Shown here: positions 23,700 through 35,959 of the stretch, one piece after another
How the letters are laid out: each line of letters begins with the position of its first letter
How positions within the stretch are numbered: position 1 is the stretch's first letter
Assembly (NCBI GenBank): GCA_029215795.1
Contig: JARDYH010000002.1
Span: 300,235,973 to 300,299,972, forward strand
Length of the DNA: 64,000 nucleotides
Reading direction: 5' to 3'
DNA from: Anniella stebbinsi
Taxonomy: Eukaryota > Chordata > Lepidosauria > Squamata > Anniellidae
Notes under the pieces: model-generated
The model's database searches: none
Told to the model about the DNA's origin: nothing
Seen by the model: only the letters and a program-made list of their open reading frames with translations
Made by a program: the position numbers and the translations under genes

Positions 23700-24205
23700 C
23701 TCCTTTATTTCTCTATTGCACTTCTACACCGCTCACTAGAGCTCTCAGCACGGTGTACAGGTAAGTAAAGATAAAATACAAACAATAAACAATTATAAAA
23801 ACAGCACATAATGAAACCAAGATAAAACCAGAAAAGCACCAAAGGAAAAAAAGGGGGGGAACCACAGCACACACACAAACACACACATACACACACAAAC
23901 CAGAAGTAAAACCAGCAGCAAAATAAACCAGTGTGAAGGTCTAAAAGCACTCAAAATTATTTAAATGCCCAGGAAAATTAGAATATCTTCACTTCGCACT
24001 GAAAAGACCATTATATAGACACCACATGGGCCTCTCTGGGAAGAGCATTCCACAAATGGGGTGCCACCATTGAAAAAGGCCCTCTCTCTTGTAGCTACCT
24101 ACCTCGCCTCATTTGGTGGGGGCATTTGGAGGAGTACCTCAGACAAAAGATTTAGGTAGGTAGTAGGGAAGGAGATAATTCCTTCAACACCTGGTCCCAA
24201 GCTAT
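23700..24205 (-). mobile_element. L2-like LINE, 3' part of a nested-into copy
   Basis: 3' tail block CACTTCTACACCGCTCACTA near the left end, then GGGAAGAGCATTCCACAAAT, GGGGTGCCACCATTGAAAAA, GGCCCTCTCTCTTG and finally CTGGTCCCAAGCTATTT. The next words of the family consensus (AGGGCTTTAAAGGTTAAAAC) are missing here and reappear at about 25200, so later insertions split this copy. Confidence 0.7.
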
Positions 24206-24645
24206 TTATTTATTAATTGTTCTCATATATCTCAAATTTATATACCTCTTTTCATGCAGGTATCAAACTGGTGAACATAAAATACAACGGCATCAGAACA
24301 GTAAGATATAACAATAAAACCCATATTACAAAATTAATCAGCAATTAAACCATATACTCTACAGTTGTGCTACAAACCATAGCTGGCTAGGTTACACTTC
24401 AGGGAAAGCCTGTGTGAAGGGATGAGTTTTAAGAAGACATCTGAATGTCAGAACTGTGGGGGAACTGTTTAATGCTAATTGGTAAAGCATTCCAGACAGT
24501 GGGTGCCGCAACACTAAATGCTCAACTGCAAGTGTTCCTGAGCTCAATCTCATGAACATGTGGCACCCTCAGAAATTTTGCCACTCATGATCACAGAGAT
24601 TGGCCAGGGACATAAGGGGCGAGGGCCTCCCTAAGGTATGCCACT
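24206..24645 (-). mobile_element. L2-like LINE 3' fragment, inserted copy 1
   Basis: Starts with a fresh (TTTA)-type tail, then TCTCAAATTTATATACCTCT, GGTGAACATAAAATACAACG, GGGGAACTGTTTAATGCTAA and GCATTCCAGACAGTGGGTGC. Same orientation as its host copy. Confidence 0.6.
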
Positions 24646-25194
24646 TAATCTAATAAAATATCTGAGTGATTTACATACAAAATATTAAAAACCACAGTTG
24701 AAATACATATATAATATAAAATAACAGTAAATAGTGCAAACTTACAACAAAATAAATAAACAGGAAGAAGCAATAAAACAGAGCAGCTTCATGATCAATT
24801 ACAAGCCAGGGAAACCTGTCTCACTTATTGCCTCACTTACTGCACACAGGAGGGTGTTCCAGAGGATGAGTGCTACTATAAAAAAGGCCCGCTTTCGTAA
24901 TACTACATAGTGACGTTCTATTGTTCATGGAACGACCAACTAGGCCTCCTCTGAAGATCTTAAAGGGCAACTGGGTTTGCTAGGTTTCTTGATCCCAAGT
25001 TATTTAGGGCTTTTGTAGGTCAACAACAAAATCTTGAACATGGCTCAGTAGCTAACAGGCAGCCAGTACAGGGTTTTTTTAAAACACAGTTATAATGGAT
25101 GACCCACTTAGCTGCTGCATTCTGCATTAGATGCAGCTTCTAAACCACGCACAAGGGCAGCCCCACCACCATGAGTGCACTACAGTCAAGTAAT
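24646..25194 (-). mobile_element. L2-like LINE 3' fragment, inserted copy 2
   Basis: AAAATATCTGAGTGATTTAC, then GGGTGTTCCAGAGGATGAGT, AAAAAAGGCCCGCTTTCG, TTGATCCCAAGTTATTTAGG and CTGCTGCATTCTGCATTAGA. It carries the same consensus blocks as the first copy a second time, which proves a separate element. Confidence 0.65.
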
Positions 25195-25640
25195 CATGAA
25201 GGTTTTAAAAGTTAAAACTAGCACTTTGAATTGGGCCTGGAAATGGACTGGCAGCCAGTGCAGATGGCAAAGTACTGGCATAATATGATGGTATTAGCCA
25301 GTCACAGTTAACTATCTAGCTCCCTTGTTTTGGACTAAAGTAAGTTTCCAGACCATTTTCAACCCGTGTACAACCCAATGCAATAATCCAAACAGGAAAT
25401 CACCACAGCATGAATAATTGTCATAAGGTTATCTCCGTCCAGATAGGGTCATAGTTGGTATTCCAGCCTAAGCTGATAATAAGCATTCTGAGTGACTGAG
25501 GCCACCTGTTTCTAAGGATGCTGGAGAAATTTGAGACGGACTAAAATGAGTTCAACTTTCTAAGAATCCGACCTGCGGAATCCACTGCAGACTAGCCTCC
25601 CTAGGCCACACGGAGCCCAAGGACTTCAATTTTTTTCTTT
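25195..25640 (-). mobile_element. L2-like LINE, continuation of the copy at 23700
   Basis: TTAAAAGTTAAAACTAGCAC, TTTGAATTGGGCCTGGAAAT, GGCAGCCAGTGCAGATGGCA, CAATGCAATAATCCAAACAG. These continue the consensus exactly where 24205 broke off. Confidence 0.65.
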
Positions 25641-25984
25641 TAGCTTCCTGAAATTTAAGCAAAACCATTCACAGGAAAATGCACATGTTTTGGCTGAGAT
25701 ATAAGCCATGCTGAATGGAATGGGGGACAATACGCTACATGTTATGTACTAACATAAATTATGTAAATTGTTGCAAACTTTCTTATGGAATTATTTGCAC
25801 ATTTTCTGCATAACAGGGAAAAGAATCAAATTTGTCTGTGAACAGGCACTGGAACAAATGACACTGTACGATCCACAAAACACATGCAGGATGAATTTTA
25901 CAAAATCTGGACATCCCTGTGTCTCCAGTTACAATGATAGATCCAAGCATCTCCCCACTCCCACCCTGCCCAAATTATGAACCT
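25641..25984. other. Intron 3, unassigned insert between L2 parts
   Basis: AT-rich sequence between two parts of the same L2 copy; no element ends recognised. Confidence 0.3.
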
Positions 25985-26400
25985 TAGCCTTTAGGAACAG
26001 GGTGAAAAACCACTCAACTGGACAGACAACCCACCCACTAACAAAATCTCTGTCTTGTGAGGATTAAGTCTCACTTTATTGTCCCTCATCCAGTCCATTA
26101 CTCTGCCCAAACACTGGTTCAGATCAACTGCCTCACTTGTATTAGATGAGAACAGAAGGTAGAGCTGGATATCACCACATATCAGTGTCACCTCAACCCA
26201 CATTCACAGATAACTTCTCCCTGTGCTTTCATGTAGGTGATGAAAAGTATGGGGATAAAATAGAGCCCTGAATACTTGTAGCCCATTTTCCACAGGCAGA
26301 GCAATAACCCCCAGCACCACCTTCTGGAATCAGCCAACTAAGGAGGAGCAGAACGTTTGCAATACTAGTCTCTAGTCCTAGACTATAACCAATTGCTTAG
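25985..26400 (-). mobile_element. L2-like LINE, reverse transcriptase part
   Basis: The minus frame 26203-25991 reads ICGDIQLYLLFSSNTSEAVD, LNQCLGRVMDWMRDNKVRLN, PHKTEILLVGG. This is the segment around and after the catalytic YADD box followed by the 'LNPDKTE' block of L2-type reverse transcriptases. YADD is changed to ICGD, so the enzyme is dead. Nucleotides to 26400 extend the L2 similarity upstream in the element. Confidence 0.7.
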
Positions 26401-26465
26401 TTTTTCAACGAAGTGAGAAAAGTGACTGGGAAACATATGATAAACTACCCATATGCAAAATTAAG

Positions 26466-26553
26466 ACTGCAGTTCTATACACAGTTACCTAGGAGCAAGC
26501 TTCACTGAACTCAATAGGACTTACTTCTGAGTAGACATGCATAGGATTTTTCT
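26466..26553. mobile_element. CAATCC palindromic repeat, copy
   Basis: GCAGTTCTATACACAGTTAC, CTAGGAGCAAGCTTCACTGA, ACTCAATAGGACTTACTTCT, GAGTAGACATGCATAGGATT. The GCAATCC arm is mutated to GCAGTTC. Confidence 0.65.
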
Positions 26554-29127
26554 GTTTGAAACTAAACTACTATTTATTATTGTTAAAGAGCCCAAGTTTT
26601 GTATGAACACTATGTTATACAGTTTCCAATTTAAGCTCAGCACTGAGCAAAACACTGCATTAAGTCAAGGCTGTAATCAATTTGGGGTTGTTGTTGTTTT
26701 AAATGTTTTGTACGCAAGTAAAAATGTACTTCAGATTGTGAAGAAAATCTAGTTCATGATATATAAATCACATACAGTTTATCAGTGCAAACGGATAAAG
26801 CCATGATAGATATATCTTAATATATTGGCTTTCAATGATGCGTAAATGCAACCATCAGAGATGGAACTATCAGGATCTCATCTGACTCAGATCCTGGAGA
26901 AACCTCTTCAGAGGAAACAGTTTGGAACTCCATGGAGAACCTCATTCTAACTGAAAACCTAGAAGAAGCTGAAGTAGTCTAAAGATATCCCTTTGGAACA
27001 CTTTAGAAATGCCCCATCACATGGACGCCTCGACACCCCACCACCCACAATAACTCCATCCTGAACCCTGCCTAGATTCTGATTCTCCTCTTTTGCCTCC
27101 TGGCTCAAGAGCAAAAGCAGCAATGGACATGGTGGGAAGCCGGTCACTGTAGGAGGGTCCCTTTGGTTGTCAGAAGACTCCATTGCTGGGGTCTACTCAG
27201 GTAAAAGGAGATGATTCAGCCAGGCTGGCAGTGAGCATACATGGCTCTCAGCCTTCTCTGGACCTTTGCTGGGTTAAAAGCCCCCTTTTGAGCTTTCTAT
27301 TGTCTAGTTCCAGCTCCAAAACTTTCCAGCTCAGCTCCTGCTCTGGCTATAACTCTGCCTCTTGGTGTCAGTCATGGACAGGAGCTCAACTTTATGTATG
27401 AGGATAGCTTGGGACATTCATTTATATTGCTGGTATTCACCAACGGGCTCCTTTATGACACATGAACTATGACTACGTAAGTGCTAGTCCTGGAAAAGAT
27501 AATTTGCTTCACTGGAAATATAAAAACCATTACCTGACTAAACATTGTGCCCAGTAATCACATATAAAAGTGCCTCTAAATTTTATTCAGGTGCCCACAA
27601 TAAAATTTAAGTTTGTAGCAGAAGATCTTATTAGCATACAAGGCAGAGGAATAATGACTAGAACACATAATGTCAGGCCAACATAGCATGCTTTACCGAT
27701 ACTACCACATAGCTTCTGAATTATCCTGGAGAGAGGGGAGCATGCAAATTATTCTGATGATCAGGGGTTAACAAATTAACTTGTCCCAGCTAGCATGTCT
27801 CCCTTTTAGTGAGCATGAGAAGCTCCCTACCCTGCACTCCCAGATAATGGAAATGGTGGAAGGACAGAGAATTCACCCTCCACAACTGTACAGTGTTTTC
27901 AAGATTCTTGAGGGTGGCTGGTGTTTCTTCTTTGTTGGGCAGCAATTCCAAGGCGACTAAAGCACCTCAGAAGCACATTGTGACTTGAATGAGACCAAGC
28001 ACCTCTCCTAATCTCAGAACCAAGAACGTTAGCAGGGGATTGCCTCTGACCTTGTGCTGTATTTTGGAGCTCAACATTATGTCAGAAACAAGATCTCGCC
28101 CTCTCAGCCATTTGGGTAGGGACAGAGTCCTGGCAGGCACAGATTTTGGCTGTCTAACAAGGTCAGCCAAAATCTGTAGGGCCCTGCTAATGATGAGGCA
28201 CTCAAGAGTATCATTTTCACACAGTTAAAAACTGTGGATTATTGATGGATGCACTGCAATTTAGATCAATGAGATGCAAATAATGTAGTTTTACTAAGCA
28301 TGCAAAAGCACAATGGCTCAAGGTAATTTAACTAGTGTGGAAACTATTCATGTAATCACTGCTAATATCATCCCTGTAAGAAATGCCTCGTGCAAGATAT
28401 ATTGTACAAGTCTAGGACAGAAAGGGACCTGAAAAACCTGTGTGTGCATGCCCAAGGCAACATCCTCCACTTATCGTATATCCCATATCCAGACATAATC
28501 TAGGCCACACTCTACCACAACTGCCACACGAAGGATTAGATGATTGAAGCAGAATAGCCAAACCAAGATTTCTCGGCCAAAAGAAAAACACCAGAGTTAC
28601 CAGTATTATTTGAACTGTCACAGGAAAGGAAAAGAAAGGAAAATGTTCAACACAAGCAAACATAAAGAGCTATGCATTTTGATTTAACTGACAATGCTGT
28701 AGTCAACATCTACTATCATAAAGTAAATACATTCCTGATAAGTTAATAAAGAGGTGAAAGGGGGAAAGCTATTTTAAAAATTCATATATTTGTTACATCA
28801 CCATATTCAACAAAAACCTTGGTAATGACTACAATTTTCAATCACTTATTTACTAGCAAACAGACTTGGCCCTGGGTTGGAATAGCCTTTAATTTCATGC
28901 AGCAAAGGCTTATAGTGGTTATAGAACTGTCACATTGTACCGGCCCCATCTGTCCCATCCATTCCCCTGAGGGGGCAGCTGAATAACTCTGCCCCTTGGA
29001 CTAGTCCCCACAACTTCAAACTGTATCCACTGCAATGCTACACACTGGTAAGGGAAGTCTGTCACCTAGTAACTGAAGATGTTACTGTAGGCTTCAAACA
29101 CATGGACACATTTAAATTAATTAATGG
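26554..29127. other. Intron 3, no feature recognised
   Basis: Unique-looking DNA with overlapping chance frames (26959-27401, 27967-28228, 28412-28663). A 10-base word TGGGTTAAAA-type similarity to other sites was not informative. No exon recognised. Confidence 0.4.
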
Positions 29128-29571
29128 GCCAGTTTGCATGACATGACAGCACACCAAAGGTTAATTTACCATCAAGGAGCTCTGGTGTGCACTGGCTGCC
29201 ATTATGAACATGCCACCCCCAACCAGGGTTTGCTATGGTTTGTCATGTCTGCAAACCTGGCCAGCAAGGGTTGAGGGTTAAACAACCCTTGCATAACCCT
29301 ACAACAGACCAGGGTTGTGTTAATAAACCTCAAATAACTCCCGCTGATCGGTTTCACATTACAAGACAGCCACCAAGGGTTAATTTACCTTGGAGGAGCT
29401 GCGGTGCGTGCCGGCCACCGTTATGAATATGCAAACCCCCCCCCCCCCCCACTAGCCATGGCAATCCCCAATTGGGATTACCTATTCAGAATGGTGACTA
29501 GCAGGCACCACAGCTCCTCAAGGGCAAATTAACCCCTGATGGGCTGTAGGGTCATGTGAAGCAGGTCACTG
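29128..29571. mobile_element. Palindromic MITE, compound (GGTTAATTTACC family)
   Basis: Three related arms are present. The first is 29130-29225 (ACACCAAAGGTTAATTTACC, GGCTGCCATTATGAACATGC). The second is 29350-29431 (CACCAAGGGTTAATTTACCT, GGCCACCGTTATGAATATGC). The third, inverted, is 29487-29565 (AGAATGGTGACTAGCAGGCA, CTCCTCAAGGGCAAATTAAC). Arms two and three form one hairpin around a run of 14 C at 29437-29450. Arm one belongs to a neighbouring or interrupted copy. Confidence 0.6.
29437..29450. repeat. Poly-C tract inside the MITE loop
   Basis: Fourteen consecutive C between the second and third arms of the MITE. Likely length-variable. Confidence 0.7.
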
Positions 29572-30129
29572 CATTTAAAAACCAAATAACCCCAAGGTCT
29601 ACACTCTTAGGTCCCCATAGTATGCAGGCCATATTTCAGGTGTCTAGGTTTCGAGATCTGACAAAGACACATCCTCTATTACTAAGATTTAATTATATTA
29701 TGTTTACACTAAACTTTGATTGATTCAAAACAATGCAATAGAAATGCAACAGAGAATCCTCATTTCCCATATGAGTGCACAAGCACACACATCGCATGAG
29801 CAGCCATTAGGGTGGGTGAATGAGGTGTGCACCTGCCGTTTACCCTTCCTGTGCCCCTCTCACTTCAAGTTATTTGTGCTTCCATGAGGCGGGCTAGGTG
29901 GATAGTGGAAGCATGCACAGACCTCCCATTTATCAAAATGGCTCCTATGCATGTTGTGGAGGGGAAACCGAGCTCTTATGCACCCTATTAAGATCTACTG
30001 CACACAGGCACTGTGTTTGCAGTGGACTGAATCATGCCTAATTGTATTTTACCATAAAACTAAGAGTCACAGGTAACTGAGAAAATAACAACTTATTGGC
30101 ACAAAGCATAGAAGAAGATTCCAGTTCCC
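29572..30129. other. Intron 3, no feature recognised
   Basis: No exon or clear repeat. Confidence 0.35.
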
Positions 30130-30345
30130 CACCTTACTCTCATAACAGGAAGAACTTGAGATAGGGCCTTTTCAGCTGCGGTCCCACTGCTGCTTACTTT
30201 TAGTCTGACAGCAATCTTTTAAAGCATTTTCACAAAGTTATTGATATTTTTGCATTGTTTGTGTTATTATAATTTAAATATTTTTATCCTAATGGTAAGT
30301 TGGTTTGCATATTTTTTTATAAAAGGCAGAGTATTAATACAAGCA
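30130..30345 (+). mobile_element. Possible L2-like LINE tail
   Basis: GGGCCTTTTCAGCTGCGGTC and, at the right, TTTATAAAAGGCAGAGTATT loosely follow L2 3' ends. Weak. Confidence 0.3.
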
Positions 30346-32111
30346 ACAAAGTTGCTGTTGTTTTATAATAGCCCTCATGCTGTATTAAACATTTTCATAG
30401 TAACACATCCACCTAGCTTAACCATGGGATCATATACTATCACAACAAGATTAACTCAAACTCTTTTTCATAGTCTATCCAGCTGCATGTTCTCATGCAT
30501 GTTGTTAAAAAATGGAAGCATGCTGCGAGGATGGGTCTCCCAACACCCATTGTTATTAAATTGCAATAGAGAGAGGGAGAGACATTTCAACTTAATAGTA
30601 GTAGTAACAGCAGCAAAAAACCTAGCATTTCCAACAGGAGACATCTCAAATATATTGGGATAATGGGTGAAGAGTTGATTTTGGAAAATAAGCATGATTT
30701 TACTTGGCTATGTTTTCATTAATCAAATGTCTGTTGGTCCTATGAAAACTTTCCAAAAACATTTTAGAAGCAGTGCCTCGAGTGTTGGAAATAAGATATC
30801 TCTTGACTGTGCATGTGCTTCTCCATCTGTGGGATCAACAGTAAAATACAGGATTCTTACCATACAAAGAAGAATTTTATAAAAATCTAAACTAGAGGAT
30901 TGCAACAACATTGCATCCATAGCAAGTAGATTAATACACCTAGAGAGACTAACTGGTTTATTTGGTGTGAATATTCATAGGAAACAGCCTAGTCAATCTG
31001 ATAAGAGATATTTTAGTTTGCCGCAGAGGTTTTGGTGTTTAGACATAAAAATGCCATCGACATACTGCACATTTGCAAGTGGTGGAATATGTTTCCTCAG
31101 AGCTCTCAACACCTTTTGCTCTCACCACAAGGTAATTACTAAGCTGAAATTGAGTTGATTTACTCTATAGGGTGTGTTTTGCACATTAATTTCCAACATA
31201 ATTAATATAATGACAGATTTTCTTTTGCCTTATCAAGTGGTGGATTTTGTTTTGTTTTTTTTAGTCCTGAAGAAGTTTTACATTTCAAATCATCCACCCA
31301 ATTTTCTGAAATACAAGCCTGTATTTGCCTCAGATACCACTCATGTTTCAAATCAAAATGTCCAGCGTTTGTTTACACCAATTAAGCAGTGGTACTGAGG
31401 TAAGAAAAAAATGGAACAACAATTATCTAGTGAACAAGTTGCCTTCAGATTTTAAAAGTACAACATATTATTCCAAATGTTTAATTTGAAGTAGTCTCAA
31501 ATTTTGTTACAAGTATTTCACACACCTCTACTTGAAGGTGTGTCTCAGCCCTGGAATGTAATAAGCATATGATTCATGAGGCCAATTCTAACAGCTCTCA
31601 CTTATTTAAATAATCCTTCCAAGGACAGATGTGAATACTCACAACAGGTATGCAAGGTTAACAAAAGACATTCCTTATCTGTGATGCCCAAACCCTTCCC
31701 ACAATTCAAGGTAACTAGCTAAAATATTCCCTCAACTACTTTCTCAGTCTGCTGAGGTTGCAAAATTTCTACATTCCCTACCACCTAGGAAATGAGGAAA
31801 TAGACTGCTGTGGGCTCCATCAGGCAAGAGGTTGTTTGGGGGAAGGGTGTTGTGACAGTAAAAGAGAAAGGAAAAGCTAAGACTCTGCCATGAAGTTGTT
31901 GGGAGAGAGATACTTTGGAATAGTATCCCCTTTACCATGCAGGGAGACAAATGCTACTCAATTCCAGAAATTTCAGACCATAACTTGAGAAACAGGCTGG
32001 TTGAGGTTACAGACCTATGCATATTTACTTGGGAATAATGATCACTCGATTCCGGACAAGCACAAGCAGGATACAGCCCCTGTAGTCTGTTTAAATGCAA
32101 CTCATACAACT
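30346..32111. other. Intron 3, mostly unique DNA
   Basis: The plus frame of 140 codons at 30241-30663 starts in LINE-like sequence, has no domain, and overlaps a minus frame; treated as chance. A partial CAATCC-like repeat (GACCTATGCATATTTACTTG) lies at 32010-32060. Confidence 0.4.
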
Positions 32112-32200
32112 TGCAATCCTATGCAAGTCTACTGAGAAATAAGCCCCATTAAACTTAATGGGGCTTACTCCAGGGTAAATGTCTATAGGACTGCAGCCTT
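32112..32200. mobile_element. CAATCC palindromic repeat, full copy
   Basis: GCAATCCTATGCAAGTCTAC, GCCCCATTAAACTTAATGGG, GCTTACTCCAGGGTAAATGT, CTATAGGACTGCAGCC. The central CCCATTAAACTTAATGGG is a near-perfect palindrome. Confidence 0.75.
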
Positions 32201-34239
32201 AATTGTCCATTCTTATTTCATTGACCTATCCTGAGTTTCATTTCAAGGTCACGAACTCACTGAAAATATCTTATAAATACATACATTTATAACATGTGCA
32301 TATTATAATAATATATAATGCCTGTCATTCCAATGAGCAGTGTGTGTAGGGAGGGAGGGCTTGTATACTGTAAGACCCTTTGGCAGGGTTCAATGCATCT
32401 CGGGACATTTGGCACATAAAGACACAAGATCCTCCTCAGCAGTAGTTGGAGCTCCAAGTGCAGTGATGGAAAACATGTTTTGCCCTCAACACAACAGTGT
32501 CTGCAAATGTAGTCTTCACTTTTCCTCATAGCACTGTCTGGCAAATTATTCACTTATGCTACATAAAATAAAGGGTTGAATTCAGAGGTACCAACACAGT
32601 GAGGGCCAAGTCTACTTTCTGCCCCGATGATTCCAGCCATGAAGAATTAAATCCTAGATGGCATGTTGGGCATTGACCGTTGTATAGATATAGATAATGA
32701 GCAAAGGAGAGGGAGGTAATGATTGGAGATGTGAAGGGCTAGTGGAGGAGAGAAAAGGGGGGAATGGATTGTGGGGGAGTACCTGCAAAATTTGGGAAGA
32801 TTTGTTTTCCATTCCCCCACACCCCTAATTTTTCTGTGTTTTTTTTCAAGGCCTTCATATCTCTAGTATAGTAAATGAAAGATGTTAATACAGCCTGTTC
32901 ACCAAAATAACAACATTTTTACATGTGCCAGCCCTGAAATTCTCCCTCCAATTATAAGTACACCAACATATATAATTTAACAATATGATATACGACAGCT
33001 ATAGAACACAGGCCTAAAATAGTCATGCTATTGCTTATTCACCTTCCATATTTTGTCAATTTATTTTTAAATAATTAATTTTGAAGAGTCAATTCTGACA
33101 CAAGCCTCAGACTGCTTGGTATCAGCTTAAGGAAGTGTATAGCAGGAAAATTTCCTATTGTTTCCATAGCCCCACTACTTCCCCTGAAAAGCCTCTTTCT
33201 GGAGGGCTGGAGAGATCTCCTGGACAATTTGGGGTGGGAACAGCTGAGGGAGGGAGAGGAACGGAAAACTTCTTAAAAGCTCAATTTGGGGTAATTCTCT
33301 TTCCCTCAGTAGCTCCCGCACCCCATCCCAAATTGTTCAGGAGGACCTCCAACTCTCAGAGAAGATTTGGGGAAGCACAAGTGGCTGCAGGTAGGGAAAA
33401 GAAGGAGAGAACACAACACTTTGTTTCAGTGAAAGTCCTTAAATTAACTTAGCTTAGGATCCACAGCATGTAAATGGCAGAATTCCAAATGAATAACAGG
33501 CAGAGGGTGACAAAAGGATGGTGCTTCCATACTCAGCTGTAATTAGGATTCCTCACTTTTTTTCCTGGCAGGCCTCCTGTGCTTCTAGGAAATTATGACA
33601 GGCAGAAATTAAACAGGTGAAGCTTTTCCAAGTGGTGCAATAAGGTGGCTGGGGAAAGTTTTGTATGTTGAATTTCTACTTGTCATGTAACTGGTTAAGG
33701 CACAGGAACCCTATAATAAAAATGTCAAAATCTACATTTAAAAGATTACAAGGGCATTTATTATTTTGCAGAAACATCTTTTGGTGCATCACTGAACTAA
33801 ATGTAGTAGATGAGTAGCCTTAAGGCAACAAAGCAATAAAACCCAAGACTGCAGCCCAAAAGCTTTTTTCTGGTGAGAATAACATTTCTACATGCAACCC
33901 TTACGGCAGGTCAAAGACACATCTTTCCATAAATAAGCACATCATCTAACAAGGAACAAATCAAGTCTTTTAAAGCTAAAACACAAGCAGGGTTCAGTTG
34001 CCCTAAGTGCCAACAATTTTTACCAATTTAACACACAAATGGGGGAAATGCCAAAATGTCAACTTGGGGAAAGGTGTGGATTTTAACTCTAGGTTCATCA
34101 AAAACAAGAAAAGTTAACGAAGAGTAAACAGCACCAAACATGCCTGCCCTTTTTTCACCCCATCCCCCCTTCACTTGTACATGCTCACAGAAACAGCAGT
34201 TGATCAGGAGTGAGTCACAGAGGAAAATGGAGAGAAAGA
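32201..34239. other. Intron 3, no feature recognised
   Basis: Unique-looking DNA with chance frames (32287-32553 minus, 33135-33452 plus). 33200-33370 contains an inverted pair, ACAATTTGGGGTGGGAACAG and CGCACCCCATCCCAAATTGT, about 70 bp apart, so a MITE or small hairpin may be present there. Confidence 0.35.
33219..33350. repeat. Inverted repeat pair
   Basis: CCTGGACAATTTGGGGTGGG at 33219 and CCCATCCCAAATTGTTCAGG at 33323 are near reverse complements. The interior also pairs partly (GAGGGAGAGGAACGGAAAAC). Possibly a MITE; ends not resolved. Confidence 0.5.
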
Positions 34240-34530
34240 GAGGGGGAAATTAATCCGAACCCTTTATGTTAAGTCCTTCAGAAAAAGCTCCACTTGGTTA
34301 GCAGAGATTGCTCGAATTACTGTGACAATTCTGCAGCCCGTTCAAACAACTTGTGTGTTCTGGACAGGTTTCTCTGCAAGTTTGAAATTCTTGGCCTGAG
34401 AACCACTCTTGTCTAAAAGAGGTTTCCCTCTGGAGCACAGAAAAGGCTACATTAACAACTTGTTCCTCTTTTGAGCTCTCTTTATTTTCCTCTTTTCCAA
34501 TTGCCAGATTTACAGCTTAATGAAAACCTG
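34240..34530. promoter_or_regulatory. Candidate conserved non-coding element in intron 3
   Basis: Balanced-composition, repeat-free block: GTTAGCAGAGATTGCTCGAA, TTACTGTGACAATTCTGCAG, CAAGTTTGAAATTCTTGGCC, CTTTTCCAATTGCCAGATTT. It contains a SOX-type ACAAT core and CAATT homeodomain-like cores. Inference only. Confidence 0.25.
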
Positions 34531-35509
34531 CCAAGCCTTTTATTTCCACAAACCCCATAGAGCCCCTCTAGGGTCAACTGGAACACATGGTAACCACCAG
34601 AATTTCATATTGTCAGTGTACCCTGAATGGCACCTAAGTACATCAACCAAAATTATAAATATCATATAGAGACCACATATGTTAGATGTACTTATTCTTA
34701 AGATGATGGGTGTGTTACAAACTTCATTTATTTGTTTGAGTATCATAGAAATATTTAAATCTGTTGAAATTAGACATGAAAAATGCTAAGAAGTGAGCAA
34801 ACCTGAACTGCAATGCAAAAATATATTTCCTTATGTATGTCTACACCCACACATACTGATGCTATATGTGCCATTGAGTAATTTACAGATGATGGAGAGA
34901 TACAAGCAAATACTCTTAGTAGGAGAGGTGCTTTGCGTTATATGTTGCTTTCTGATTACTGCAAGGAGAGTGGGAGCAGGGAAAGTTATGTCCTTTGTGA
35001 ATTTCCCTTAAATACAATTTATCCATTTCCTTAGCACAGATACTTATTTTGAAATTATGCTTTTACTCTTATTTATACATCTTTCAAGGTGAAAAGAGGA
35101 GACAGAAAAAAGGCTTAATAATTAAAAGAAAACATTTTAGATCTATAGAAGGCACAATAAGACACACCTCCTTAGAAAAGAGATGTATGTAAAAAAAAAA
35201 TACATTAAAAAAATATTAGCCAGCAGGCTGCCATCATATTCTTTTGATATTTCATTCAAGGTCATATATTCTCATGAGATGTTTGTACCACTGAATAGTA
35301 TATATATTCAGCAACAAGAATAATATTCAGCAACAAGGATAATAGTTGCCAAGAATAATGCAGCCAACTCTGAATGCAACTCCTCACATAACCGTGTTCT
35401 CAATAAAAGTAGCATTTGTTTTAATTCAATTATTTAAAACTGCTTTAGTTGCAACTTCCTAAAGTAAGAACATTTAAATTGTGTTAAAACTTACTTGCGT
35501 TACTGAAGA
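34531..35509. other. Intron 3, no feature recognised
   Basis: AT-rich unique DNA. A short duplication, TATTCAGCAACAAGAATAAT and TATTCAGCAACAAGGATAAT, occurs in tandem at 35308-35344. Confidence 0.4.
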
Positions 35510-35600
35510 TGCAATCCTCAGTACACTTATGTGGGAGTCATGCCCATTGAATTCCATGGGATTTCTTCAGAGTAGGGATGTATAGGATTGCACTCTAAGG
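35510..35600. mobile_element. CAATCC palindromic repeat, full copy
   Basis: GCAATCCTCAGTACACTTAT, CATGCCCATTGAATTCCATG, GATTTCTTCAGAGTAGGGAT, TATAGGATTGCACTC. Confidence 0.75.
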
Positions 35601-35809
35601 TAGTAGCATAAGCTGAACCAATGAAGAAATTGTTTACATGACTGACGTGACATTAGGTTATTCCTTTCAATGTTAGTAAGATTACACTAGTTAGTTTCTT
35701 CTTTAATAAAACAAATGTGACATTTATTTCTGTAGATCAAGTGTGCATTTATGGTATATTTCCATGAATATAAAATAGATAGTTATTTCCTCCTTGCCAA
35801 ACTACATAG

Positions 35810-35945
35810 AGGGGTAGGCAATTTAGTGCCCATCAGATGTTTTGGACTACAAGTCCCATAATCCCTGACCATTGGCCATGCTGGCTGGGTTTTATGAAAG
35901 CTGTAATCTAAAACATCTGGAGGGCACCTGACTGCCTACTCCTTA
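35810..35945. mobile_element. hAT-like palindromic MITE, well preserved
   Basis: Left arm TAGGCAATTTAGTGCCCATC, AGATGTTTTGGACTACAAGT and right arm AGCTGTAATCTAAAACATCT, GGAGGGCACCTGACTGCCTA are inverted copies. The loop is GACCATTGGCCATGCTGGCT. The outer ends TAGGCA and TGCCTA fit hAT-style termini. Confidence 0.7.
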
Positions 35946-35959
35946 AATCTGTAGGGCAC

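Noticed and set aside
26700..26740. Minus-strand word TTGCGTACAAAACA resembling part of the mammalian alternative exon 4 of TCF7L2
   Set aside because: Only about 13 bases agree; the surrounding codons do not give QSGSTHYSAYKT and no splice sites fit.
30241..30663. 140-codon plus frame
   Set aside because: No domain, hydrophobic AT-driven composition, overlaps an antisense frame and LINE-like sequence; no splice or promoter context.
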